A stretch of 64,000 nt of DNA from Antedon mediterranea (taxonomy: Eukaryota; Echinodermata; Crinoidea; Comatulida; Antedonidae): assembly GCF_964355755.1 (NCBI RefSeq), contig NC_092670.1:32663795-32727794 (forward strand). Reading direction: 5' to 3'. Below are positions 25,501 to 36,900 of the stretch, piece by piece. A program made the position numbers and the translations under genes. How positions within the stretch are numbered: position 1 is the stretch's first letter; the number at the start of each line of letters is the position of its first letter. The notes under the pieces are model-generated. The model was not told the DNA's origin, ran no database searches, and worked only from the letters and a program-made list of their open reading frames with translations.

Positions 25501-27308
25501 CACGTTGTCTCTCAGGACTAATTAATAGAGTATTAACATTCTTCGAATGAGGTTAAATAAATATTATTTTTTATTTATTATAACTTTTAATATCATATTT
25601 TATTGAATTTTACAATGTTAATACACAAAATATTTTACTAAAAAACGTGATTTTATGTAATTATTTTACAGAAAAATGGAGTAGGCCTAGTTCATACAAC
25701 TGCCGACTGAGGGGCAACATGTTTACGTCATTTTTGGCTAAAAACGATCAATTTCGGTGATGTTTTATATTTTGGAATCTACAAGCCAGATTTTCATAAT
25801 TATTTCTTTAATTATAATATTTAATAATAATATACTAAAAACCATGATATATAAACTGTTGAATGTACATCATTATCCCTAATATAAATACTTTAGAACG
25901 AGCACCGGCGAAAGTTAGCATTTGGCGTTCCATAAAAATTAACGTTTTTCTGGCGGCGGCTCAACTTGGCCTAAGCCTAAAGGGCCTATAGCTAGTACAG
26001 TAGGCTACTAACCTACTACTACTACTACTACTAGGCCTAGCCTATTTAGGCCCTTTAGTAGTAGTACTATATTAAATTAGCATCTGAAGTTGGTCCAAAT
26101 ATCACTCGAGGCTCAACTTTTAAATTAAAGAAACCTAGATGGAACTCAACTAAACGGAATAATTTTTTTGATATAGAGTAATTAACAAGTGAAACTCGCT
26201 GCCCGAATCTGTTGTCAATAGCAAGAGTGTAAATTCATTCAAAAACAAACTTGACAAATACACACACATACACACATATGAGAGAAGAGGCTCCCTACGA
26301 GTTTAAAAACTCATTGCCTCTTAACTTTACGAAAGGTAAGAATTACTAAAGGTAAGATTAGTTTAGTTTAGTTTAGTTATAATGGGAAATTTTAGGCGAA
26401 TGCCTTTTTAACCCCATATCAACTATATTGTGTCGATGCGATTCTTGAAGGTGTTAGTGGTCTCAGAATTAACAACGTCGGCTGGTAAACTGTTCCAATG
26501 GTTTATTAGTCGTTGCGAGAAGGTATGTCTTCTACAGTTTAATCCTTTATGGAAAATAGGCTTGAAAAATCTCAGGTGATGTCCTCGAGTAATTCTGCTA
26601 ATGTTACTTCTCATTTGGAAAAAGTCATCCTTGGCTACACCCTCGAAATCTTTAACAATTTTATATGCTTCAATCAGGTCACCTCGAATTCTTCTGTCGT
26701 ACAAGGTTGTAGGCCAAGAAGCTTTAATCGATCTTCATATGAATATGAACGGATACATGGAACTAATTTAGTCGCACGACGTTGTACTCTTTCAATTACA
26801 TTTATGTCCTTTTGAAGATACGGATTCCATACTTGAACACAAAATTTGAGATGTGGTTGTGGGCGTACATAATGCTTGTAGATGACGTTAAAACAATCCT
26901 TATCCATATATACGAACGAAAGTCCTTCTAATACTTCTTAAACAGTTCATGGCCCGCGGAGATACTTTGGCGCAGTGTTGGCTTGGTTTTTACAGTCATT
27001 AGTAATTTATACTACTGCTGTACTGCGTAGCCCTCAACAACCAAACACGTATCTAGGCCTAGGCTCGCTTGTAGGGCCTACGTTACAGCTAGGTCTAACA
27101 ACTGTGGTCATGATGGCATGGCCCGCTAGCTGCCTTGCTTGGTGGGCCTGGCCTGACTTTCCGTCTAGCCTAGGCTCTAGCTAGCCTAGCCTAAAAAATC
27201 CCTTATTTTTTTACCAAGATAAAATTCTCTATGTTTATCTGTCTTTACATCATCCCACTTAAACTGGTCTGAGCCGCCTCTATTTCCTCCACGTGGAAAA
27301 TAAAACAT
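19529..27308 (-). CDS. MMTAG2: MMTAG2 / C1orf35-like protein, five coding exons
   Basis: Coding exons on the minus strand are 27308-27215, 24643-24496, 23548-23500, 21926-21871 and 19901-19529. All junctions are GT-AG and join in frame to 239 residues (human MMTAG2 is about 263). Exon 1 starts [12 protein letters not shown] with a downstream [15 protein letters not shown]; exon 2 carries the family signature [20 protein letters not shown] (residues 32-51). These identify the multiple myeloma tumour-associated protein 2 family. The last exon is a long lysine/arginine/glutamate- and serine-rich tail (residues about 115-239, with a nine-lysine run), typical of the family and suggestive of a nuclear protein; molecular function is poorly known. 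It is divergently arranged with ERGIC3. Skipped small exons between exons 3 and 5 cannot be excluded. Introns are full of transposons. Confidence 0.93.
19925..21765. mobile_element. DNA transposon with long inverted ends in MMTAG2 intron 4
   Basis: The left end (GGTTGGTGAAATTCAGTCC, then CCAAAATACGCAGAATTTTT) is matched in reverse complement by the right end near 21690-21760, including the word GAGGGCGCTATA. An 8-bp duplication GTTATTTC flanks it (19917-19924 and 21766-21773), which fits a hAT-like insertion although the extreme terminal bases do not pair. The right portion (21430-21750) repeats TTGACGTATTTTGGA and TAGCGCCCTCAA several times, probably subterminal transposase sites. No transposase was recognised. 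Confidence 0.85.
20300..20400 (-). repeat. tRNA-like fragment inside the intron-4 element
   Basis: On the minus strand GTGGTCTAATGGTTAGCAC resembles a tRNA D-arm/A-box, followed by an anticodon-like stem TCTGC/GCAGA. No T-arm follows, so it is a 5' tRNA half or SINE head rather than a tRNA gene. Confidence 0.5.
22238..23285. mobile_element. DNA transposon with ACCCCTTTCACACCAA-type ends and internal tandem repeats
   Basis: The left end TACCCCTTTCACACCAA (about 22239) is mirrored at the right by TTTTTGTGTGAAAGGGGTA, both next to TA. Its left half consists of about six tandem copies (22350-22870, about 86 bp each) marked by TTTATGACCATTCAAAACGT and by the palindromes CTCCGGAG and CTCCGCCGGAG. 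It lies in MMTAG2 intron 3. The two minus-strand frames over it are products of the tandem repeat. Confidence 0.8.
23330..23421 (+). mobile_element. non-LTR retrotransposon 3' end with poly(A)
   Basis: The text GGGCCCCTGGATGTCAACTA, a GGGTTACCC hairpin, TAAATAAAGTG and a 15-base A run resemble the 3' terminus of an L2/Jockey-type LINE. Only the tail is present. Confidence 0.55.
24101..24420 (+). mobile_element. tRNA-derived SINE
   Basis: A tRNA-like head shows an A-box-like TAGCTTTGTGGTTAACATGC and a B-box GGGTTCAATCC (24154-24164), followed by a non-tRNA body. The tail portion (ACACAACAGGCAT, then TGAGGAAATCTGTGAGA) is shared with 38190-38280 in the ROMO1 intron, which suggests a second, more degraded member there. 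Confidence 0.65.
25195..25985. mobile_element. DNA transposon with AAGTTGAGCCGCCG ends
   Basis: Left end GACAAGTTGAGCCGCCGGTG; the right end in reverse complement reads GGCCAAGTTGAGCCGCCGCC. The interior is AT-rich and non-coding. It lies in MMTAG2 intron 1. No target duplication was resolved. Confidence 0.6.
26190..26345 (+). mobile_element. LINE reverse transcriptase 3' remnant (plus strand)
   Basis: In one frame this encodes [20 protein letters not shown] followed by DKY, the typical last residues of CR1/L2/Jockey-type non-LTR polymerase proteins, then a short 3' tail. The rest of the element is missing. It abuts, tail to tail, the minus-strand fragment that follows. Confidence 0.7.
26350..26907 (-). 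mobile_element. LINE reverse transcriptase C-terminal remnant (minus strand)
   Basis: Two overlapping frames (26907-26674 and 26704-26423) encode consecutive parts of a non-LTR retrotransposon polymerase: [30 protein letters not shown], then [13 protein letters not shown] and [21 protein letters not shown] frameshift near 26690 separates them, so the copy is dead. A short TTTAG microsatellite at about 26356-26380 is its 3' tail, as in CR1/L2-like elements. It sits in MMTAG2 intron 1. Confidence 0.85.
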
Positions 27309-27912
27309 TATTGTTATACTTATTAGGAAGAAGTTATATTAGAAAAGTACAAAAAGCTGAATTTTTTAAAAGCGAACAACTTTTAATCACGTCACGCCTC
27401 AGCGGTTTACATGTATGGACAGCAGATGGTGCATCCTGCATCTGCATCATAAAGATCGATAGGAGGAAATGTACAGTTTTAGTTTAAAATTAATCCTTTG
27501 TCTTATTTTATTAATTATTAGTATAATTAAAATGAAATGTAAATAGTACTACTATCACTATCATTTTGTTTTTTCTGTTTTGCACTGTATTGTGACATGA
27601 ATAAAAAAAGAACATTGCAGCTCTCTAATTTAATCTAATCCTAACATTTCACGCCAACCTTCTAACGTTTATAAAATGGATCTTCTGCAATAATGCATAT
27701 TATCATTTATTAAAAAAGGGACGCTCACTGTATCCGATATTCTATTTTCTTACGTGGTCTGATCAATAATTTGTGCGTGTGTTTATTCGTTACTGGTGGT
27801 ACTGCTCTAGATGCTAGCCTAGCCATAGCCTAGGCCCAGATGTACCATATTATTCAAGACTAGTATACAGTATTTTTTATTCCGTACAATTGATTAATTT
27901 GCACAGCATAAC
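27309..27912. promoter_or_regulatory. bidirectional promoter region of MMTAG2 and ERGIC3
   Basis: Only 604 bp separate the MMTAG2 start codon (27308, minus) from the ERGIC3 start codon (27913, plus). Both 5' untranslated regions and promoters must lie here unless upstream non-coding exons exist. No clear TATA box was identified on either side. Such head-to-head spacing is usual for housekeeping gene pairs. Confidence 0.6.
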
Positions 27913-30900
27913 ATGCAGTCAAATAACGGACTTATGTGGCAGTTGAGGCAATTTGACGCCTACCCCAAAACACTAGAAGATTTTAGAGTAAAAACATTTG
28001 GTGGTGCAGCTGGTAGGTTACCCTACGCGAGACTAGGCTAGCCTTGCTTATTACCAGAGCCCATCCTTCTCTGCTCTTTCCGGAGTTGATCCATTAATTG
28101 CTACATTGACTAAAATATTAGGCCTAGCCTAGGCATGGAGTGGCCTAGGTCTCTGTATCTAATTTAAAATGGCAGGAGGAAGTTAAAATAATTTTGAAAA
28201 AAGACGAGGCGGGGATAATTTTGCTGAAACATATTAATATTTGTAAAATAATAAAAAAATGAATGAAACCAATATAACAAACATATCCGTGATACCTTGC
28301 TTGTTGTTCTTTTTTTATAGTGACACTTCTCAGTGGTTTACTGATGTTTATCTTATTCGTTTCGGAACTGAATTTTTATCTTTCAAAAGAGGTACTGTAT
28401 TCAAAACAACAACATGATTTTTTTTAAACATATTTCGTCATTAAAAAAAAAACTTTGAAAGTTTATAATTATTATGTGAAATTTGTTCAATATGTTATAT
28501 CAAAAATGCTAAGTTTGTTTAAAAATTCATTACTTTAATTCTTAAGGTTATACCAGAGTTGTATGTTGATGCAAGTCGGGGAGAAAAATTGAGAATAAAC
28601 ATGGATATAGTTTTCCCAAGAATGCCATGTGCCTGTAAGTATACACAGGAGCGTCTAAGACTAATATAAATTGATTCTAATCTTTTAGTGGATATCTCTA
28701 TTTACAACTACTGGCTTGGTTTTTACCAATTGAGAAATACACTAGATGTCACTATGTCCTAATTTTTAGTGTACTCTGTATTTTATTTATCACATTTCCT
28801 AAATCAGATTTAAGTACGGATGCGATGGATATCTCTGGAGAACAGCAGCTTGATGTAGAACATAATTTGTACAAAATACGTCTAGATAAATCTGGCAACA
28901 AAATTTCAGAAGATGCAGAGAAACACAATCTTGGAGAAGGAACTGAAGAGAATGAAAATGATGAAGAAAAGGTTTGTTTTTATTAAGCATGTCAAACTCA
29001 TTTTTCTTGCCATTTCTGAAAAACACATCCCCTGCCTTCCTTTAATGTGTAATGGTGCCCAATAAAGATAAATGTCTGGTAACATTCGCTGACGGTTATT
29101 AAAAGGTTTTGTACTATTTTCAGAAAGAGGAACTTGATCCAAATAGATGTGAAAGTTGCTATGGAGCTGAAACAAAGGATTTAAAGTATGTACACAACTG
29201 TGACAGATGTTAGAAGAATAATACATAATTTACATATGGGTGTTACATCATTTGCATACAGGTGTTACAAGCTAGTTTGAGGCGTTACAATTTCGTAATA
29301 TTATAATGCACATCTGTAGGACCAGGGAGGATTGAACTCTATCCTTCCTAGTAGTACAGTAATAACACATAATTTGTATTCATATTTTACCTCATTTACA
29401 TACAGGTGTTGTAATAATTGTGACGATGTACGCGAGGCCTACAGAAGAAAAGGATGGGCATTTAACAAGCCAAAGGGAATCGTTCAGTGTGAACGAGAAG
29501 GGTGGTCTGATAAGATGACCGCTCAGAAAGATGAGGGATGCAATGTTTTTGGATATTTAGAAGTTAACAAGGTGAATAAAAAATTACGATAGAGTTTTAC
29601 CTTAATTGGGTTCTATTCATGGAAACATGATTGATTTCACTACCACTATAAATGTCCATATTTCTGTTAAATAATAAGTACTTAAAATATTCCAGAAGTC
29701 TCATTATAGTATTAAAATATTTCAATATGGAAATATAAAGAAAACAAGGCCAACAGCCATTAAGTCGCGTGCTACAATGCATAGTGATACCGACAGACAG
29801 ACAGACCGACCGACCGACATAGTGAACTATACTGACCGAAATTACTGAACATGTTTAAAAATGTTGAAATGTTTAAAAACATTTATATTTTTTTAATTTA
29901 CACGTGCGTAGCCTGTCACTTTTGACGTGCTCGTATAACGTAATTTCGAGTTGAAAAGTAAGTCAAGAAAACAGAAATCGGGCAAAAAGAGTGCGCAATA
30001 ACATTTAATGCGCAGTGCGCGCCGCGCGTAAAAATATGCGCACTCATGGCAATTTTGTAAACGCTTAAAATTGCCTGAAACGTACTCTTATTTAATCGAA
30101 AATAAATTTTGACAATTTTAAGCGCGCGTACGCATGCGTTACATGCGCTACGCACGAAATTGTATTAATTTACGAGTACCAAATTTTATTTAATTGTGAT
30201 TCATGGTTGTGAAGATATGATTACAAACGTGATTTCGTTAAATCGTGCGTAGACCGCGTAATTTTTTATTGCGCACTGTGAAAACATAACCACATTGATT
30301 CCTGGCCATAAGGAATATACTGTGAAAAATTTACCTAGCTAGATTAAACTGATATCAAGACCGACAGACCGACCAACAGACAGACAGGCCGACCAACCGA
30401 CCGACATAGTGAACTATAGAGTCGCTTCCACGCGACTAAAAACAACATTATCTGTTCTAGTAGAAAGTATTTGAATTTTTTTTTTTACTCCCTAGGTTGC
30501 TGGTAATTTTCACTTTGCACCTGGAAAAAGCTTTCAACAACACCATGTTCATGTACATGACCTGCAACCATTTTCAGGAAGCAAGGTATAAGCACCCCAA
30601 GAGTGCGCAATAATTACAATGAATATAAAAAAAACATTCTAATTTGAGATTTGTGGGCTACCAACCTCCAGAGAGAGAGGAATACAGTAAACTTCTCATG
30701 TTTTCTCTTTTCAGTTTAACACGTCTCATTTTATAAAAAGTTTGTCTTTTGGTATGGAATATCCAGGAATGGAAAATCCTTTAGACGGCTTAAAAGTTAC
30801 AGATGCCAAAGGTAGGTACAGAGTATATAGTACTGTATTAGTATGAATTTATTTCTACATATGAGGCCAAGCTGGTCAGGCTTCCCTGCTGAAGCTACAG

Positions 30901-33900
30901 TATGCATAACAAATAAATGACTTGTAGTTTATACATTCTGTAATGTATTAGTGTTATTAGGTGATCATTTAGAATAAAATGATCACCTATTGTTATTGTA
31001 TAAAATCTTTATTGGTTATCCGCAACGAAGTTGCAGGATAACCTCTTGTGATTGTACGAAATCATCAACATCAACTTTTTATTAGTTATCCGCACTATGG
31101 CGGATAACTCCTTGTAACTGTCCTGTTTCATCATCTTTTTTTTTTTTTTTTTCGGTATTATTCTTCTTTCTTTCTGTCATTTTTGTGCAGAGCGTATCTC
31201 TAAAACGTGTAAAGTTAACATTTTATAACTTTGTCAACATATGGGCAATCACATGAAGTTGTGCTTTCCTATAATTGAATGATGTCAGAGTTGCGCAACA
31301 TGACTTACGCGCGTTTTTATGAATTTCGCGTATTTAACATAGATCGAAAACCATATAACAATTTAAATTGAAACTTAGCAAAAGTCTAAGTTATATCGTG
31401 CGCTAACTTTTTGTGCACTAAAAATGGCATGTTTTACACGAAGTTACGCACGCGCGTTTAAAATTTTCCAATGCGAAAAATCAATTTCTAATCAACTTTC
31501 TACGCGTTTCATGTCATTTTGAGCATGTTAAAAATACCCACACGTGCGCAAATTTTTACGCGCGTGGTGCACACGTAGCGTTAAAAAAGTCATTTTTTCG
31601 AGTGATTTATGTTTTTCCAGCCTTTTCTAGTAATTTTACCAACTTTTAAACAATTTCGACTTCAAATTACGTCATACGAGCACGTAGAATATGATAATTT
31701 GCGCGCTTTTTTGATGAAAAACTTCAAAAATTCGTCAAAATTAAGCCTTTTTTTAAACAATCGTAGTTTCTAAACTAAACGGTAAAAATTATTTTTATTA
31801 CATATTCTGGAAGTTGATGAGTTGTAGATATCAGATCATGCATTAATATGGCTAACCGGACATTGTGACGTCATCGTATGGCCACGCGAATATGAAATTT
31901 AGGATTTTTGTATCTTTCTTCATAACTCCTCACATTTAATAGAGCGCATCTCCACTTATCCGTTTTCCATTTTCACCCCGATTTTGATATTGTCTAGGTC
32001 AATCAACTATATTTAGCATGAGTTAAAAATATTTTAATTTTTATGACGTCATCATGCCTAAAAATTTAAATTACGTGTGGCATTAATTTCATCTTTACAG
32101 TAAATTTCAATCTGTTATAGCTCGTAAGAATAAAATGTGATAATCACGATTAAAACGTTTTCTTGAAGCTATTGGATTGTAGATACAAAATCATGTGAAA
32201 ATTTTGCCAATCGGATGTGGTGACGTCATCATATGGCCAGTTAAATAAAAAAAGTCGTATTTTCATATTTTGCATCATAGTTCATTACATTTAAAAGAGC
32301 GCGCATTAATATTTCACGTATTCAAATTTCTTCTACACGTTAATATGTTGTTGCTGAGATAATTTCCTTCCAAAATTTCTACCTTCGCGTTTCATTTTAA
32401 AACCATCAACATGTTAAAAATTGCAATAAATAGCGGGTCCCGTAATTTCCCCTATTCAACACTGTATGTGATATGTATACAGATTACACTGTGTATACTA
32501 TATATGAATCAAAATAATAGAATTCAGCAATAACAACATATCATAGTCTTCAGTTCAGGTCATAATGCCATAATCTTTTTCCGTGTGCAATATTCCAACG
32601 TATGGCGTGCATGTGGCGTTTGTCGTGCGGATAACTAACTCGTCAAAGTGACGAGTTTCATGTCTAGTTAGTTATCCGCATTTAGCGGATAACTCCTTGT
32701 AACTGTCCTGTGTCTTTTTTTTTTTTCATTATTCTTCAGTCTTTCTCCCTCACTTTTTGTGCAGAGCGTATCTCTAAAATGGGTAAACATAACATTTCAT
32801 AACTTTGTCAACATATGGGCATTTACGTGAAGTTGTGCACCTCCTATTTTTGAATGACGTCATAGTTACGCAACGTGACTTACGCATGATTTTATGATTT
32901 GTTTAAATTGATCATAGATTTAAAACCAAGCGTAATTTTTTGTTTACACTTTGTGAAAATTTAAGTCATATCAAGGGCAAACTTTTTGTGCACAAAAAAT
33001 GGCATGTTATACAAGAAGTTACGCGCGCACGCGCGTTTAAAATTTTAAAATGCGAAAAATCAATTTCTAATCAATTTCTAATCAATTTTCTACGTGTTTC
33101 TGGTCATTTTGAGCGTGTCAAAAATTCCCACGCATGCGCAAATTTTTACGAGCGCGGTGCGCTCGTAGCGTTAAAAACATACTTTTTCCACGTGATTTAT
33201 GTTTTTTCAGCCTTTTCTAGTAATTTTACCAACTTTTAAACAATTTCGACTTAAAATTACGTCATACGAGCACGCCGAATTGGATAATTTGTGCGCGTTT
33301 TTGATGAAAAAGTTAACAAATTCGTCAAAATAATGCATTTTTTTAAACAGTCGTAGTTTCTAAACTAAACGGTAAAAATTATTTTAATTACATATTCTGG
33401 AAGTTGATGAGTTGTAGATATCGGATCATGCTTTAATATGGCTAACCGGACATTGTAACGTCATCGTATGGCCACACGAATATAAAATATAGGATTTTTG
33501 TATCTTTCGTCATAGCTTATCACATGTAATAGAGCGCATCTCCACTTATCAGTTTTTCATTTTCACTTTGATTTTTATATTGTCTAGGTCAATCAATTTT
33601 CTTTCGCATGAGTTAAAAATATTTTAATTTTTATGACGTCATAATGTCTAAAAATGTAAATATCCTGGGTCACATATTTTCATCTTTACAGTAAATTTTA
33701 ATCTGTTATAGCTCGTCAGAATAAAAAGCGATAATCATGATTACAACGTTTTCTGGAAGCTATTGGATTGTAGATACGAATTCATGTAAACATTTTGCCA
33801 ATCGGATGTTGTGACGTCGTCATATGGCCAGCTGAATAAAAAAAGTCATATTTTCATATTTTGCGTAATAGTTCATCACATTTAAAAGAGCGCGCATCTA

Positions 33901-36900
33901 TATTTTACGTATTTAAATTTCTTCTACACATTAATATGTGGTTGCTGATATAATTTCCTTCCGAATTTGCTATCTTAGTGTTTCATTTTGATACCGTCGC
34001 CATGTTAAAAATTGGAATAATGAGCGGGTCCCGTAATTTCACCTATTCTTCACTGTATGTGATGTATACAGATTATACTGTGTATACTATGACACAAAAT
34101 AACAGAATTCAGCACTAACAACATATCATATTCATCAGTTCAGGTCATAATGCCATAATCTTTTTCTGTGTGCAATATTCCAACGTATGACGTGCACGTG
34201 GCGTTTGTCGTGCGGATAACTAACTCGTCAAAGTGACGAGTTTCATGTCTAGTTTTTCTTCTTTCTTTCTGTATGATTTTTGTGTAACGCTTTTCTCTAA
34301 AACTTGCAAACATAACATTTTGTTAACTATGTTAACATTTTGACATTTATGTAACGTCGTCAAGCGAAGCTTTTCATGATGTTTACAATTGCGCAACGTG
34401 ACTTACGCGCGATTTAACGATTTTGTCGTATTTAACATAGCTCGACAACCAAATAACATTTTAACTTGAAACTTTGCAAAAGTTTAATTTATATCCTGCG
34501 CTAACTTTCTGTTGAAAAAAAATTGCGTGTTTTACACAAAGTTACGCGCGCACGCGCATATAAAATTTCAAAATGCGCAAAATTAATTTATAATCAACTT
34601 TCTACGCGTTTCATGTCGTTTTAAGCATGTCAACAAATCCCACGCGTGCGCACATTTTTACGTGTGCGGTGCGCACGTAGCATCGAAAACGTATTTTATT
34701 CGCGTAATTTATGTTTTTCCAGCCTTTTCTAGTAATTTTACCAAATTTTAAACAATTTCGACTTAAAGATACGTCATACGAGCACGTCGAATTGGACAAT
34801 TTGCGCGCGTTTTTTATGAAAAGGTTAAAAAATTCGTTTAAAATATGCCTTTTTTTAAACAGTCGTAATTTCTAAACTAGACCGTCAAATTTTTGTGGAT
34901 GACATATTCTAGAAGTAGATGAGTTGTAGATATCGGATCAGGTATTAATATGGCTAACCGGACATAGTGACGTCATCGTATGGCCACGCAAATATAAAAT
35001 TTAGGATTTTTGTATCTTTCGTCATAGCTCATCACATTGAATAGAGCGCATCTCCACTTATCCGATTTCCATTTTCACCCCGATTTTGATATTGTCTAGG
35101 TCAATCAACTATCTTTCGCATGAGTTAAAAATATTTTAATTTTTTTGACGTCATCATGCCTAAAAATTTAAATCACGTGTGGCATCAATTTCATCTTTAC
35201 AGTAAATTTTAATCTGTTATAGCTCGAAAGAATAAAATGTGATAATCACGATTAAAACTTTTTCTGGAAGCTATTGGATTGTAGATACGAAATTATGTAA
35301 AAATGTTGCCAATCGGATGTTGTGACGTCATTATATGGCCAGTTAAATAAAAAAGGTCGTATTTTCATCTTTTGCGTCATAATTCATTACATTTAAAAGA
35401 GCGCGCATCAATATTTCACGTATTCAAATTTCTTCTACACGCTAATACGTTGTTGCTGAGATAATTTCCTTTCGGAATTGCTATCTTCGCGTTTCATTTT
35501 AAAACCGTCAACATGTTAAAAATTGCAATAAATAGCGGGTCCCGTAATTTCACCTATTCTACACTGTATGTGATATGGATACAGATTATACTGTGTATAC
35601 TATATATGAATTTAAATAATAAAATTCAGCAATAACAAACATATCATATTCTTCAGTTCAGGTCATAATGCCAACGTGAACACTTCCTTTTGTCCTCAAC
35701 CTAACCCCTTAGTGTTAATGTTGCACCACTTGCGCGGCGGATAACCAAACTCGTCAAAGTGACGAGTTACATGTCTAGTTCTTATGATTCTTCTTTATTT
35801 CTCTCTGTACAGATTTTGTGTAACAAATATCTCAAAAAGTTTAATGTTAATGATTACCAAAATTTCACAATGTCTTTCAAATACGTTAACTTAGTCCTAA
35901 TAAGCTTTTCAGCGTGATCACTCATACGTGACGTCATTTATACGCCATTTTGTGAAATCACATTATCAATCATATCTCCATAATTCATTATCACATATTA
36001 ACGAAATTCACAACACGTAAACTTCAGGTCAAAGTTAAAAATATTAGCAAATAAAAACGCACGCGCACGTAGGGTCATGCGCGTGAAATCGCGCGTTAAA
36101 AATTTAAAAGGCTCAAAATTAAGTTTTCATCAATTTAGAGCATGAATTGGGCCATTTGCGTGTTTCAAAAAATTACTGCGTAAAAATACAATTTTTTTTT
36201 ACAAATCGCATTCTACTCACCATCCTTAGTACATTAACCAAATTTGAGTCAGTTCTGACTTAAAATAACGCTATACGAGCAGGTTCAAAATGTCAAAATG
36301 CGCAAATTAATTGCATCAAAGTGCTGAAAATGGTGAAAATAAGGCATTTTTAAAATGAAAATAATTCTTCAGAATGCACGATGACCCCTAAGTTTTTTAA
36401 CTTATTCGGGAAGCCATTGAGTTGTAGATATAAATGTATATACACATTAGACGTACAAAATGGTATTACGTCATCAAATGGCCACTTGAATAAAAAAATT
36501 AGGATTTTTTTCCGTTTTTTGTAGGTTATCACATTCAATAGAGTGCATCTCCGCTATTTGAGCTCGATTTTCGCACAAATTTCAGTGTGTGCTTGCTTAA
36601 TTATTTATCTTTCTCATAAGTTGTCAGCGTTTTAATTTTGATGACGTCATCACGCGTAAAAACTTGAATAACGTAGGTCGTGTAAATTCACCTTTGCCGT
36701 AAATTTGAATATCTTACAGCTCTTCAGAATTGAAGGTTACCTTGAGGATTATAATTTATTATGAAAGCTGATGAAATGTAGATATGAATTCATATAAAAA
36801 TCAAGCCTATTGGATGTTGCGACGTTAACGTATGGCCAGATGAAGTTAAAAAGTAGTTTTTAAATTTCTTTAGTCAAAGTTATAAAAATTTCAAAGAGCG

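Noticed and set aside
29255-29290. Extra ERGIC3 exon after TTTGCATACAG
   Set aside because: It resembles the true acceptor at 29405 but the sequence after it is not coding for the conserved cysteine region; it is a decoy.
32940-33239. 99-codon gene in the ERGIC3 intron
   Set aside because: It lies inside a repeat unit and is not open in the other units of the array.
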